A stretch of 64,000 nt of DNA from Parabacteroides sp. FAFU027 (lineage in GTDB: Bacteria > Bacteroidota > Bacteroidia > Bacteroidales > UBA7332). Positions 16,953 through 26,100 of the stretch are shown here, in pieces. The translations under genes were made by a program, and so were the position numbers. Location of the stretch: the NCBI RefSeq assembly GCF_022808675.1, contig NZ_JAKZKV010000001.1, forward strand, positions 62,001 through 126,000, written 5' to 3'. The first letter of the stretch is position 1, and the number at the start of each line of letters is the position of its first letter. The notes beneath the pieces are model-generated. The model was not told the DNA's origin. It did not search any database and was given only the letters and a program-made list of their open reading frames with translations.

Positions 16953-18224
16953 ATGATAACCACAATAGTAATAGTTGTCTTTATTATCGGATATATTACA
17001 ATCGCTTTCGAACATTCAGTAAAGATCAACAAAGCAGCACCGGCACTAATCATGGCGGTAATTTGCTGGCTTTTTACCTTCATGCAGGCAACTTCTGTCG
17101 AAATGAAGACTGAAGAACTGCTGCATCATTTAGGTGAAATATCGTCCATACTATTCTTTCTTCTGGGAGCAATGACCATCGTCGAATTGATCGATTTGCA
17201 TGGTGGATTTGACTTGATTACCGAAAGAATTAATACGACCAACAAAAGCAGGTTAGTCCTGATCGTATCCGTATTTACTTTTTTCCTTTCTGCCCTGTTG
17301 GATAATCTGACGACTGCCATTGTTATGGTATCATTGGTTTCCAGAATCATACATGACAATACAAGCAAACTATATTTCTCCGGGTTGATTGTGATTGCAG
17401 CCAATGCAGGAGGTGCCTGGTCTCCGATTGGAGATGTTACAACTACAATGCTATGGATCGGAAATCAGGTTACGGCATTTAATATTATCAAAGTCTTGAT
17501 TCTGCCCAGCATAATTGTAGCCTCAGTACCCACTGCATTATTAATGTACAGATTCAGGGGACAGACTTTTGAAAAAAAAAGCAAACAGACCGAGGGCCAC
17601 TCGACTGAAGGCCGGATTGTGCTGGGAATGGGATTGTTACTACTGATGTTCATTCCTGTTTTTAAGACACTGACACACCTGCCACCTTTTATGGGAATGT
17701 TGCTTTCGCTGGGGATAATGTGGGCTATCACCTCTACGTTACATACCCAAAAGCAACCTGAAATAAGGGAACGTTTATCTGTTGCCCATGCTTTACAGAA
17801 AATAGACTCTCAAGGGATACTTTTCTTTCTCGGTATATTGCTATCGGTAGCGGCGTTGCAATCACTTGATATTTTAAAGTCGCTGGCAACTGTTCTGGCA
17901 AATATCCTGCATAACGATTTTTTAATCGGCACTGTGCTTGGATTGCTTTCATCAGTCGTGGATAATGTTCCGCTTGTAGCGGCGACACAGGGAATGTACG
18001 ATTTATCGACTTATCCAACGGATCACTATTTTTGGGAATTTCTGGCATTGACCACCGGAACCGGAGGAAGTGCCATTATTATTGGCTCAGCTGCCGGCGT
18101 CGCTGTTATGGGGATTCAGAAAATTGACTTCATGTGGTACCTGAGGAAAATCAGCTTTATCGCATTGCTTGGGTTTTTCGCGGGAATAATTACATATATA
18201 CTTCAAAATATGCTCCAATCATGA
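16953..18224 (+). CDS. nhaD: NhaD-type Na+/H+ antiporter (ArsB/NhaD superfamily)
   Basis: A 423-residue membrane protein of the ion transporter superfamily, about 11-12 segments. It begins with an NhaD-typical IGYITIAFEHSVKINKAAPAL. The two re-entrant hairpin motifs are clear: LLDNLTTAIVMVSL with GGAWSPIGDVTTTMLW, and SSVVDNVPLVAAT with TTGTGGSAIIIGSAAGVAVMG. NhaD normally exchanges Na+ or Li+ for H+. It lies 11 nt after the ArsP-like gene, inside an arsenic operon, where ArsB (same superfamily) would be expected. Either it exports arsenite or it balances ions. Confidence 0.8.
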   Translation: MITTIVIVVFIIGYITIAFEHSVKINKAAPALIMAVICWLFTFMQATSVEMKTEELLHHLGEISSILFFLLGAMTIVELIDLHGGFDLITERINTTNKSRLVLIVSVFTFFLSALLDNLTTAIVMVSLVSRIIHDNTSKLYFSGLIVIAANAGGAWSPIGDVTTTMLWIGNQVTAFNIIKVLILPSIIVASVPTALLMYRFRGQTFEKKSKQTEGHSTEGRIVLGMGLLLLMFIPVFKTLTHLPPFMGMLLSLGIMWAITSTLHTQKQPEIRERLSVAHALQKIDSQGILFFLGILLSVAALQSLDILKSLATVLANILHNDFLIGTVLGLLSSVVDNVPLVAATQGMYDLSTYPTDHYFWEFLALTTGTGGSAIIIGSAAGVAVMGIQKIDFMWYLRKISFIALLGFFAGIITYILQNMLQS

Positions 18225-18300
18225 CTTTCTCTTCCAGAGTAAAGTCGATCTCTTTATTATTGATTATCAGAATATCTTTAATAATTAAATAAGTCTGTCT

Positions 18301-18726
18301 ATGAAAGTTCTAATTCTTTGTACCGGCAATAGTTGTCGCAGCCAGATGGCTCACGGATGGTTACAATCCTTTGATAAAAACATCACGGTATGTTCCGCCG
18401 GGACCAAAGCGGCCGGTAAGTTAAATGAAAAAGCTGTGGCTATCATGAAAGAGTCCGGTATCGACATCAGCAACCATACTTCTGATCCGGTGGAAAAATA
18501 CCTGGGTGAAGAGTGGGATTATGTAATCACCGTTTGCGGTGGAGCCAATGAGGTATGCCCCGCATTTATCGGGAAGGTAAAACACCGCCTGCACATGGGA
18601 TACGACGATCCCTCACACGTGGAAGGTACTGAGGAATACATCTGGAGTGAATTCCGTCGTGTACGAGATGAGATCAAACAAGGATTCTACAAACTTTACA
18701 TAGAACAAATAAAACCTCAGCTATGA
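18301..18726 (+). CDS. arsC: Arsenate reductase, thioredoxin-coupled (LMW-PTP fold)
   Basis: 141 residues reducing As(V) to As(III). The P-loop CTGNSCRSQ (C7, R13) and the redox pair C79/C86 (TVCGGANEVCP) align with C10, C82 and C89 of the staphylococcal pI258 enzyme. The acid loop YDDPS is also present. This class recycles through thioredoxin, so the small thioredoxin at the head of the operon is a possible partner. It overlaps arsM by 4 nt (ATGA). The 76-nt gap before it holds TATCTTTA, a weak internal promoter candidate. Confidence 0.93.
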   Translation: MKVLILCTGNSCRSQMAHGWLQSFDKNITVCSAGTKAAGKLNEKAVAIMKESGIDISNHTSDPVEKYLGEEWDYVITVCGGANEVCPAFIGKVKHRLHMGYDDPSHVEGTEEYIWSEFRRVRDEIKQGFYKLYIEQIKPQL

Positions 18727-19532
18727 AACCACATGATCTGAAAAAGATCGTTAAGGATAAATATAGCCTGATCGCAAAGCAAAGCGACAAAACGGGTGCA
18801 GCCTCGTGCTGTAGTCCAAGTTGCTGTTCAACCGAAGCAGACTATTCAACCTTTAGCGACAATTATGAGAACCTGTCCGGTTATGCGCCTGATGCCGATT
18901 TGGGATTGGGTTGCGGATTGCCGACTGAGTTTGCGCAAATCAAGGAAGGAGATACCGTTGTCGATCTGGGCTCCGGCGCAGGAAACGATTGCTTTGTCGC
19001 GCGGGCAATAGCCGGTGAGCAGGGTCGTATAATCGGTATCGACATGACCGATGCGATGATCGAAAAGGCCCGTCAGAATGCCCAAAAGCTGGGCTATACC
19101 AATGTTGAATTTACTCTGGGAGATATCGAGGAAATACCGCTGGCTGACAATCTGGCCGATGTAGTGGTCAGCAATTGTGTCCTTAACCTGGTTCCGGATA
19201 AAGCAAAAGCTTTTAGTGAAATCTACCGTATTCTGAAACCGGGAGGGCACTTATCCGTTTCCGACGTGGTACTGTGGGGAGAGCTTCCGGAGAAACTCCA
19301 ACATGCGGCTGAAATGTATGCCGGGTGCGTATCAGGAGCTATTCAGATAGCAGAGTATTTACAAATAATTGAAAAGGCGGGGCTTGAAGATATTAAGGTA
19401 CAGAAAGAAAAGGTTATCGAAATTCCGGATTCTGTTTACCTCGAATATCTGAATAATCAGGAACTGGCTGAATTTAAACAGTCCGGAGCTGGAATCTACA
19501 GTATTACCGTGTATGCAATAAAACCGATATAA
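18723..19532 (+). CDS. arsM: Arsenite S-adenosylmethionine methyltransferase
   Basis: A 269-residue class I methyltransferase. SAM-binding motif VDLGSGAGNDC, then IGIDMTDAMI. The three conserved arsenic-binding cysteines are all present: C64 (LGLGCGLP), C152 (VVSNCVLNLVP) and C202 (YAGCVSGA). An N-terminal CC-SPS-CC cluster (residues 29-35) is also typical of many ArsM proteins. It converts As(III) to methylated arsenicals, which the ArsP-like permease could export. It is translationally coupled to arsC. Confidence 0.93.
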   Translation: MKPHDLKKIVKDKYSLIAKQSDKTGAASCCSPSCCSTEADYSTFSDNYENLSGYAPDADLGLGCGLPTEFAQIKEGDTVVDLGSGAGNDCFVARAIAGEQGRIIGIDMTDAMIEKARQNAQKLGYTNVEFTLGDIEEIPLADNLADVVVSNCVLNLVPDKAKAFSEIYRILKPGGHLSVSDVVLWGELPEKLQHAAEMYAGCVSGAIQIAEYLQIIEKAGLEDIKVQKEKVIEIPDSVYLEYLNNQELAEFKQSGAGIYSITVYAIKPI

Positions 19533-19583
19533 CGAGATGGAATCACAAATACTATTGTTGAATAATTTAAAATACAATACAAT

Positions 19584-20624
19584 ATGGGTATAACAAAAAA
19601 CCTTTCCTTTTTCGATCGCTTCTTAACCCTTTGGATTTTCCTTGTTATGTTTGCCGGCGTTATTATTGGTTATTTATTTCCAAACATTTCCGGTTTTTGG
19701 AATTCTATGAGCTCTGGAACAACAAATATTCCAATCGCGATTGGCCTTATCCTTATGATGTTCCCCCCCTTGGCAAAAGTGAGATATGAGAAGCTTCCAT
19801 TGGTATTCAAGAACTTGAAATTGCTCACATTATCGCTTACTCAGAACTGGATTGTAGGACCGTTGGTTATGTTTTTACTAGCCATTCTTTTCCTTCACAA
19901 CCATCCGGGCTTGATGGTTGGCGTAATACTTGTGGGTCTGGCGCGATGTATTGCTATGGTTCTCGTTTGGAACGATCTGGCGAAAGGGGATCCTGAACTT
20001 GCAGCCGGATTGGTCGCTTTCAATGCTATTTTCCAGGTGTTTCTTTATTCTGTTTACGCTTATGTTTTTATCACTCTTTTGCCACCCTTGTTTGGACTAA
20101 AAGGTGCAGTTGTGGAGGTGTCGATTTCCGAGATAGCCGTTACGGTATTGATCTTTTTAGGCATCCCTTTTGCAGCAGGCTTGCTGACCAACCTAATACT
20201 TCGACGCATAAAGGGAAGTATCTGGTATTTTGAGAAATTTATTCCGAAAGCATCCTGGGTAACTCCGATAGCCTTGTTGTTTACTATATTCGTTATGTTT
20301 TCACTGAAAGGTGAAAAGATTATCGAATTGCCAATGGATGTGGTTAGAGTCGCTATCCCATATACCATTTATTTTGTCTTCATGTTTTTCAGCACATTCG
20401 TTGCAGCCAAATGGATGGGAGAAGGATATGAAAAATCGACGACACTGGCATTTACAGCTGGGAGCAACGATTTTGAATTGGCTATTGCTGTGGCTATTGC
20501 AGTATTTGGGATCAATTCGGGAGAAGCTTTTGCTACAGTGATTGGCCCGTTGGTGGAAGTACCGGTGATGATTGCGCTGGTGAATGTGGCCTTTGCATTC
20601 AAAAGGAACTATTTTGCGGCTTAG
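19584..20624 (+). CDS. acr3: Arsenite efflux permease Acr3
   Basis: A 346-residue, ten-segment transporter of the bile acid/arsenite/riboflavin superfamily. The family signature [17 protein letters not shown] with the catalytic cysteine C122 in TM4 is present, as are [14 protein letters not shown] and the late [18 protein letters not shown] with its conserved glutamate. It exports As(OH)3 across the inner membrane, driven by the proton gradient. It lies 51 nt after arsM in the same operon. Confidence 0.95.
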   Translation: MGITKNLSFFDRFLTLWIFLVMFAGVIIGYLFPNISGFWNSMSSGTTNIPIAIGLILMMFPPLAKVRYEKLPLVFKNLKLLTLSLTQNWIVGPLVMFLLAILFLHNHPGLMVGVILVGLARCIAMVLVWNDLAKGDPELAAGLVAFNAIFQVFLYSVYAYVFITLLPPLFGLKGAVVEVSISEIAVTVLIFLGIPFAAGLLTNLILRRIKGSIWYFEKFIPKASWVTPIALLFTIFVMFSLKGEKIIELPMDVVRVAIPYTIYFVFMFFSTFVAAKWMGEGYEKSTTLAFTAGSNDFELAIAVAIAVFGINSGEAFATVIGPLVEVPVMIALVNVAFAFKRNYFAA

Positions 20625-20669
20625 TGTGTTTCAAATATTTCACAGCAAACCCATTAATCTTAAATCACG

Positions 20670-21236
20670 ATGAAAGTCAGAGACAGCGGCATGCCTGATG
20701 AATCCATGTGGTCAACCTTTTTCAATCCGGAAAGCATCCTGCGGCTAATGGGATTGACAGCAGATATGGCCCGGGTAGTTGATTTGGGAAGTGGCTTCGG
20801 TACATTTAGTTTACCGGCCTCGCAAATGATAAAAGGGGAAGTGCATGCGTTTGATATAGAAGAGTCAATGATTCAGGTTTTGAAAGAAAAATCGGAGCAG
20901 CTTGGAATTTCAAATATTGTACCTCACCTGAAAGACTTTATAGCTGAAGGTACCGGGCTTCCGGACGATTCGGAAGACTATGTCATGCTGTTTAATATCC
21001 TGCATCATGACAATCCGCTACATATACTGCGGGAAGTACACCGTATCATAAGACCCGGAGGCAAGGCAGGCATAATTCATTGGCGAAGCGACATTGTCAC
21101 TCCCCGCGGGCCAGCCCTGGATATCCGGCCCACACCGGTTCAGTGCCACCAATGGGCTACCGCAGCCGGATTCACGAGCGCCAAAGAGCTCATTCTCGAA
21201 CCTTATCATTTTGGATTAATCATTGTAAAACCATAA
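20670..21236 (+). CDS. Class I SAM-dependent methyltransferase, unknown substrate
   Basis: A 188-residue cytoplasmic protein. The N-terminus (MKVRDSGMPDESMWSTFF) is followed by SAM motif I VDLGSGFGTFSLP, an acidic motif II HAFDIEESM, and motif FNILHHDNPLHILREVHRIIRPGGK. It belongs to a short methyltransferase group often seen in anaerobes. There are no conserved ArsM cysteines, so arsenic is not the obvious methyl acceptor. It follows acr3 by 45 nt and precedes the CGGC gene by 11 nt. Confidence 0.75.
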   Translation: MKVRDSGMPDESMWSTFFNPESILRLMGLTADMARVVDLGSGFGTFSLPASQMIKGEVHAFDIEESMIQVLKEKSEQLGISNIVPHLKDFIAEGTGLPDDSEDYVMLFNILHHDNPLHILREVHRIIRPGGKAGIIHWRSDIVTPRGPALDIRPTPVQCHQWATAAGFTSAKELILEPYHFGLIIVKP

Positions 21237-21247
21237 AAACGAAAACT

Positions 21248-21577
21248 ATGAAAGTAGGAATTATTCGTTGTCAACAGACTGAGGATATGTGTCCGGGGAC
21301 AACTTGTTTTAAAGTAGCGACTGAGGGAAAACTTGCATTTAAAGAAGCCGGTGCATCAGAAGTTGTCGGATTTGTTACTTGTGGCGGCTGTCCTGGAAAG
21401 AAGGCTGTCTCCCGTGCTAAAATGATGGTCGAACGTGGTGCAGAGGTCATTGCTTTTGCTTCCTGCATATTTAAAGGAACACCGATTGGCTTTGCTTGTC
21501 CGCATGCTGAACAAATAAGAAGCGCTGTCTCAAAGAAAGTCGGTGAGGAAATTCAAATATTAGATTATACACATTGA
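21248..21577 (+). CDS. CGGC-domain protein (PF08821-like)
   Basis: A 109-residue cytoplasmic protein. The start at 21248 gives MKVGIIRCQQT; the frame is open further upstream but overlaps the methyltransferase. It has a CGGC motif (FVTCGGCPGKKA), plus conserved cysteines at DMCPGTTCF, FASCIF and FACPHAE. CGGC proteins are a poorly characterised family presumed to bind metals or act in thiol chemistry. The location at the end of the arsenic operon suggests a role with As(III) or thiols, but this is inference. Confidence 0.78.
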   Translation: MKVGIIRCQQTEDMCPGTTCFKVATEGKLAFKEAGASEVVGFVTCGGCPGKKAVSRAKMMVERGAEVIAFASCIFKGTPIGFACPHAEQIRSAVSKKVGEEIQILDYTH

Positions 21578-21604
21578 TGTTCCACCTCTTTAAATTCATA
21601 TTTT

Positions 21605-21925
21605 ATGAAAATCGGAATTATTATCGAAACCAAAGAGTATGAAAAAGCGTGGAATGCTTTTCGTTTTGCAGTAACTGCTAAGAAGCAGGGGCACGAGGTG
21701 AAGGTTTTTCTGATGGGAGAAGCGGTCGAATGCGAAGGACTGACTCATGAAAAATACAACGTCGATGAACAGTTAAAGGCGTTTGTCCATATTGGCGGGG
21801 AAATACTGGCGTGCGGCACCTGCCTCAAATCGAGACACCTGGAGAGTACGGAAGCCTGCCCCATTTCGACCATGATTGATTGTGTCAATCTGGTGGTCTG
21901 GGCGGATAAGACGGTTACATTTTAA
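21605..21925 (+). CDS. DsrE/DsrF-family protein
   Basis: A 106-residue protein with the DsrE fold pattern: KIGIIIETKEYEKAWNAFRFAVTAKKQGHEVKVFLMGEAV, then ACGTCLKSRHLESTEACPIS with three cysteines. DsrE-type proteins carry sulfur on cysteines in persulfide relay systems. It is the last gene of the operon, 27 nt after the CGGC gene, and a terminator follows. A second, related gene lies at 62307-62726. It may deal with arsenic-thiol or persulfide chemistry (inference). Confidence 0.8.
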   Translation: MKIGIIIETKEYEKAWNAFRFAVTAKKQGHEVKVFLMGEAVECEGLTHEKYNVDEQLKAFVHIGGEILACGTCLKSRHLESTEACPISTMIDCVNLVVWADKTVTF

Positions 21926-21949
21926 TATTGTGATTTCCAGATAATCGAA

Positions 21950-21990
21950 AAAGCGTTGTTTTTGTTCCAAAGGGACAAAAACAACGCTTT
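21950..21990 (+). terminator. Terminator of the arsenic operon
   Basis: Arms of about 18 bp (AAAGCGTTGTTTTTGT / ACAAAAACAACGCTTT, one bulged base) closing on a short AAAG loop, followed by a T-rich CTTGTT. It is 25 nt after the DsrE stop, marking the end of the transcription unit. Confidence 0.75.
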
Positions 21991-22071
21991 CTTGTTGATG
22001 AAGGTAAGAGCATCCTAGATTATTTTTTCCGGTTAAAAACCTTGTTAGAGCCTCAAAACCTATAACAGACA

Positions 22072-22108
22072 ACCGCCCCCGAAAAGAAAATCACTTCCCG
22101 GGGGCGGT
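22072..22108. terminator. GC-rich hairpin between convergent genes
   Basis: ACCGCCCCCG / CGGGGGCGGT, a perfect 10-bp stem with a 17-nt A-rich loop. It lies 15 nt beyond the end of the minus-strand gene. It lacks a T-run, so it may be an mRNA-stabilising hairpin rather than a classical terminator. Confidence 0.5.
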
Positions 22109-22122
22109 CCGTTATAATACCT

Positions 22123-22912
22123 TTACGCCTTCTCCATTTCAATAACAAGCGTTGTCATTTCTCCTTTCACTACAGTAAAAGGCACCAAAGCATCTTTATA
22201 TCCGATTTTTGAGGCGGTTGCAATGAAATGTCCTTCTTTAAAATTGAGAATACTAAAACCAGCCGTTTTATTCTTCTTCACCAAAGCAGCTTCCGCGCTT
22301 CCGGCATCGGAAATGGTCAGCGTTACCCCGATAATGTCAGAACCATCATGCTTATCGGTAGTCTTGCCCTTGATCGCCATAGTAGTCGATCCCGATGATA
22401 TTATTTTACGCGCTGCAAAGTATTGGTTATAGAAGTCCGGATTCGAATTTTTCAAAAGTTCAATATCTTTATCCAGACGATTGGCCAGAATGCCGTCTTC
22501 TTTTGCAAAAAGAGGAACCATGCCTTCAGTATCGTTTTTCTGCTCTACGATGGCGAGTTTAGGTGCGAAGATTACATCGTTATCTGCATTTGCCTGTCTT
22601 AACTGAGCCAACAGTTCTGCAGAAAAGCCATATTCAGTGATTTGGGGCAGGTTTTCTTCCGCGATATCTGCTACATTGCTACAAACACCACCCACAGCAG
22701 TTTCTCTTAGTTTCCGAACGTCTCTCTCCGTGTAAATCAGTTTTGCCAATAATACGCTTTCCCCCACAGTACTTGCGTAAGACCAAAGGCGATTGATCGC
22801 AAACATAGTTTGTGCAATCATCGCTTCATACTTCTCTTGTTTGGCTGTGGCCGGAGAGGCGTTGCGACCCAATTGCACGTTACGCAACCTCAGCAATGAG
22901 GCAGCGACTCAT
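22123..22912 (-). pseudogene. Carboxypeptidase-regulatory-like domain protein, frameshifted near its start
   Basis: The main frame (22123-22896, TTG start) has an alpha-helical front part (MIAQTMFAINRLWSYASTVGESVLLAKLIYTERDV...) and a C-terminal beta-sandwich (GKTTDKHDGSDIIGVTLTI ... VVKGEMTTLVIEME) resembling carboxypeptidase-regulatory-like domains. Its apparent start is odd. In another frame, ATG at 22912 gives MSRCLIAEV and then a stop. Removing one G from GAGG (plus-strand C22888-C22889) joins the two as MSRCLIAELRNVQLGRN, which reads as one continuous protein. The frame is also open upstream of the ATG (KLHLPVEKQHL), so the true start could be earlier. I do not know the function. The gene is alone, converging on the arsenic operon. 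Confidence 0.5.
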
Positions 22913-23062
22913 CAGATGCTGTTTCTCGACCGGGAGATGCAGTTTTTTAGTCGAGCAATGCAAAAGTCACAGCTGGAGACGGTTCTAAAGTGACCAAAAC
23001 AAATAAAATATGGGAAAGGAGAAGAGTAAAAAGGAAATTACCTTTTTCAGGTTCATATAACA

Positions 23063-23094
23063 AAACAGGCTGCCTCTTTCGAAGCAGCCTGTTT
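23063..23094 (-). terminator. Terminator of the GH18-NodB-GT2 gene
   Basis: On the minus strand AAACAGGCTGC/GCAGCCTGTTT (11 bp, 10-nt loop) runs into a T-run, 25 nt after the stop at 23119. Confidence 0.85.
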
Positions 23095-23118
23095 CAGTAT
23101 TTATCAAAGGAAAACTTA

Positions 23119-26100
23119 TTACGCTTGTTTCATCTTCACATTACCTGTACGTTTGAGTACGCCCCATGACATCACTCCACCGCGGATAGCTTTATTAAGC
23201 GACTTGATAGCCACGTAATACATAATCTGTCGGTAATAGAAGCGTTGGGGGATCAGCCAGACAAGGCGTTTTTTGTTTTCTCCTTCGAATGAGAAGGCTA
23301 CTGCTGCCGAAAGCATCTCTACCGATAGGAAGAGCAGATAGTACCACAACACATTTTCGGCATTCCCCATGAATATACCAATGATGGTGATCAAGTCGGC
23401 CAGCGGCGCAATAATCGGCAGCAATAACTGGAAGAAGAGCAGGTTTGGCAATGCCGCCCATCCGAGCCACTGGTATTTGGTTTTAAAGAGGACATCTTTA
23501 TGTTTCCAGAAACATTGCATGATACCGTAGTTCCAACGGAAACGCTGGCGCAGGAACATATTTACTGATTCCGGTGCTTCGGTATAGGCTTTGGCTTTCG
23601 GGTCATTTACCACGCGGTATCCTTCACGAAGCAGACGGATAGTCAGGTCACAGTCTTCGGCCAGGGTATCGGTCGTGTACAAACCAACTTCTTCTAATGC
23701 AGTCTTGCGGAATGCACCGTTAGCTCCCGGCACCACGGTTATGCTGTTTAGTAAGTCGAAAGCGCGACGATCAAAGTTCTGGCTGGTGATATACTCAATC
23801 GACTGCCAGCGGGTAAGCAGGTTCACCTCGTTACCGACCTTCACATTTCCGGCAACAGCTGCCACATCTTCGTCGATGAAATGCGGAATCAGGTAGCTGA
23901 CAGCATCGGAACAAAGCTGGGTATCGGCATCTATGCAGACCATGATCTCACCGTTTGCATGATCGATACCAAAGTTAAGCGCAGATGCTTTACCGCCGTT
24001 CGGTTTATCGTAAAGGCGCACTTTAGGATTTCCTTCAAATGCCGCTTTTGCCACTTCAAAGGTATTGTCTTTCGAACCGTCATTTACAAATACGATTTCG
24101 AAGTCTGGGTAATCAGCTTTCAGCAGGTTATTCATACTACTGACAATATTCACCTCTTCGTTATATGCGGGAACGATAATACTTACCTTCGGACAGAACT
24201 CAGCGGTAGTAGGCAGGTTCTCGTGATACTTCTTCTCTTTGCGTTTTTTGATATAGGCCAAAACGGCTAAAAGAATCAAACGTAAAACCGAGAGAATAGT
24301 CGCCACAATAAACAGGGCGAAAATCACCTGGATAAAGAGGAAAATACCGTTGGCAATGTACCAGTCGGAACGCGACAGAAACAAATCATCAGCATCCAGC
24401 TTCGGCATCACGAAATCTTTATCCTGGTGAATCAGGTCAGCAACAGTCGTGAATGTATATCCCTGGGCTTTGAAGTATTTGATAATCCGGGGCAATGCTT
24501 CGATGGTTGCCTTACGGTTACCACCGGCGTCGTGCATCAGGATAATATTACCGTTTTGGATTTGACGACGCACACGTTCGAAGATTGAATCGGCTGAAAC
24601 GCCTTTTTCCCAGTCACGGGTGTCGATAGACTCGGCTACGGTGATGTAGTTCTCTTTTTTGGCACGGATTACAGGAAGAAGCTCATGATAATCACGTGGC
24701 TCCACGTCAGCATCATAAGGCGGACGGAACAGAATGGTAGAGCGTTTGGTGATACACTCAAGCAAACGACGCGTTGCATTCAGCTCCAGGTCGGTCTTTT
24801 CATTACTGATCTCGGCAATGTTCGGGTGAGAGAATGTGTGGTTACCAATCTCATATCCGGCCTTGTATATACGCTCTACAATAGGCAGATTCACCTCTAT
24901 ATTCTCCCCCTGCATAAAGAATGTGGCAGGAACGTGTTCTCGTTGCAGAATCTCGAGAATTTTAGGCGTATATTCATTACTTGGACCGTCGTCGAATGAC
25001 AGGACAAGTTTCTTATCGGCAATACCTATGCGGCGAACCACATACGAAGAAGGAAGAGTTACATATTCCTCTTTGTCAAATACCGCATAATCATCATTCA
25101 GATTGAGCTTCACGATTCCGGGATGAGGCTCGGAAACCACATCAAGAATATCACCATCCCCAACATAATTGATATTTTGAGTAGGCTTAATCGTGTTCAG
25201 GCGGCTATAATCGAAGGGTTTTCCTTCCAGTTCCTGATAAGAAAGATTTTTATTATAGAAATGCCAGATGCGTGGATCTTCCGAACCAAGACGCCATAAC
25301 GAAGTACCGGCCAGACCATATTCCACAGCAAGACGCATCGCGTTGAAGTTGGAGATAGCATCAGTAAAGAAAACTTTGTGAGGCTCATTCTGATTGTCGG
25401 TATATTCAAAGCTAAGGTTATAATTGATGGAATCAAACCGAACCTTCGCCTCCGCGGCCTGTGCTTTATTGATGGCTCCCTGATAGGTAACGGGACGTCC
25501 CTGACGGCCTTTGGCCCAGTCGTATCCATAAGCTGCCAAACAGAGAATGGTTTTCTCAGCCGGGAGATCTTTACCGTATGAGTCAAGGACTCCTTCTATC
25601 CAGTTTTGCTCAGCAATGGGACCTGGCTGCGTCATCATAGAATTCTGGTCATACGCCATGAGCAGCAGATAGTCATTGTACTTTTTCAGCTCCGTCAAGT
25701 TGTAGTCCATGTTGCCCGGAATGATATCCTGAGTAACAATCATCTTGTTCTTATGGAGCTCCGTGTAAAGCTCGCGTTGGAAAGCAATCAGATATTCGTC
25801 TGTAGTTTCGGTCAGGTCCTCAAAGTCAATATTCACTCCTTTGAAGCCATAACGTTTGAGCTTCGTTACGATTTCGGTAATCAGAGCTTTCCTTTTGGCA
25901 GGATTGGTAATGATGCGGTGTACGCGCTCTCCATTAAACTGACCGTTAACAAAGTTGGAAAGAATAGGAACAATATCGGTTTTGTAGTAACGCATCACCA
26001 ATAATGCCTTATTATCAATCCTGGTCTGAATGGTATCTTTGGTCGGACTAAGGAAGAACCACTCTGGGAAAACCATATTAAACTGCGTAATATGCTCTTT

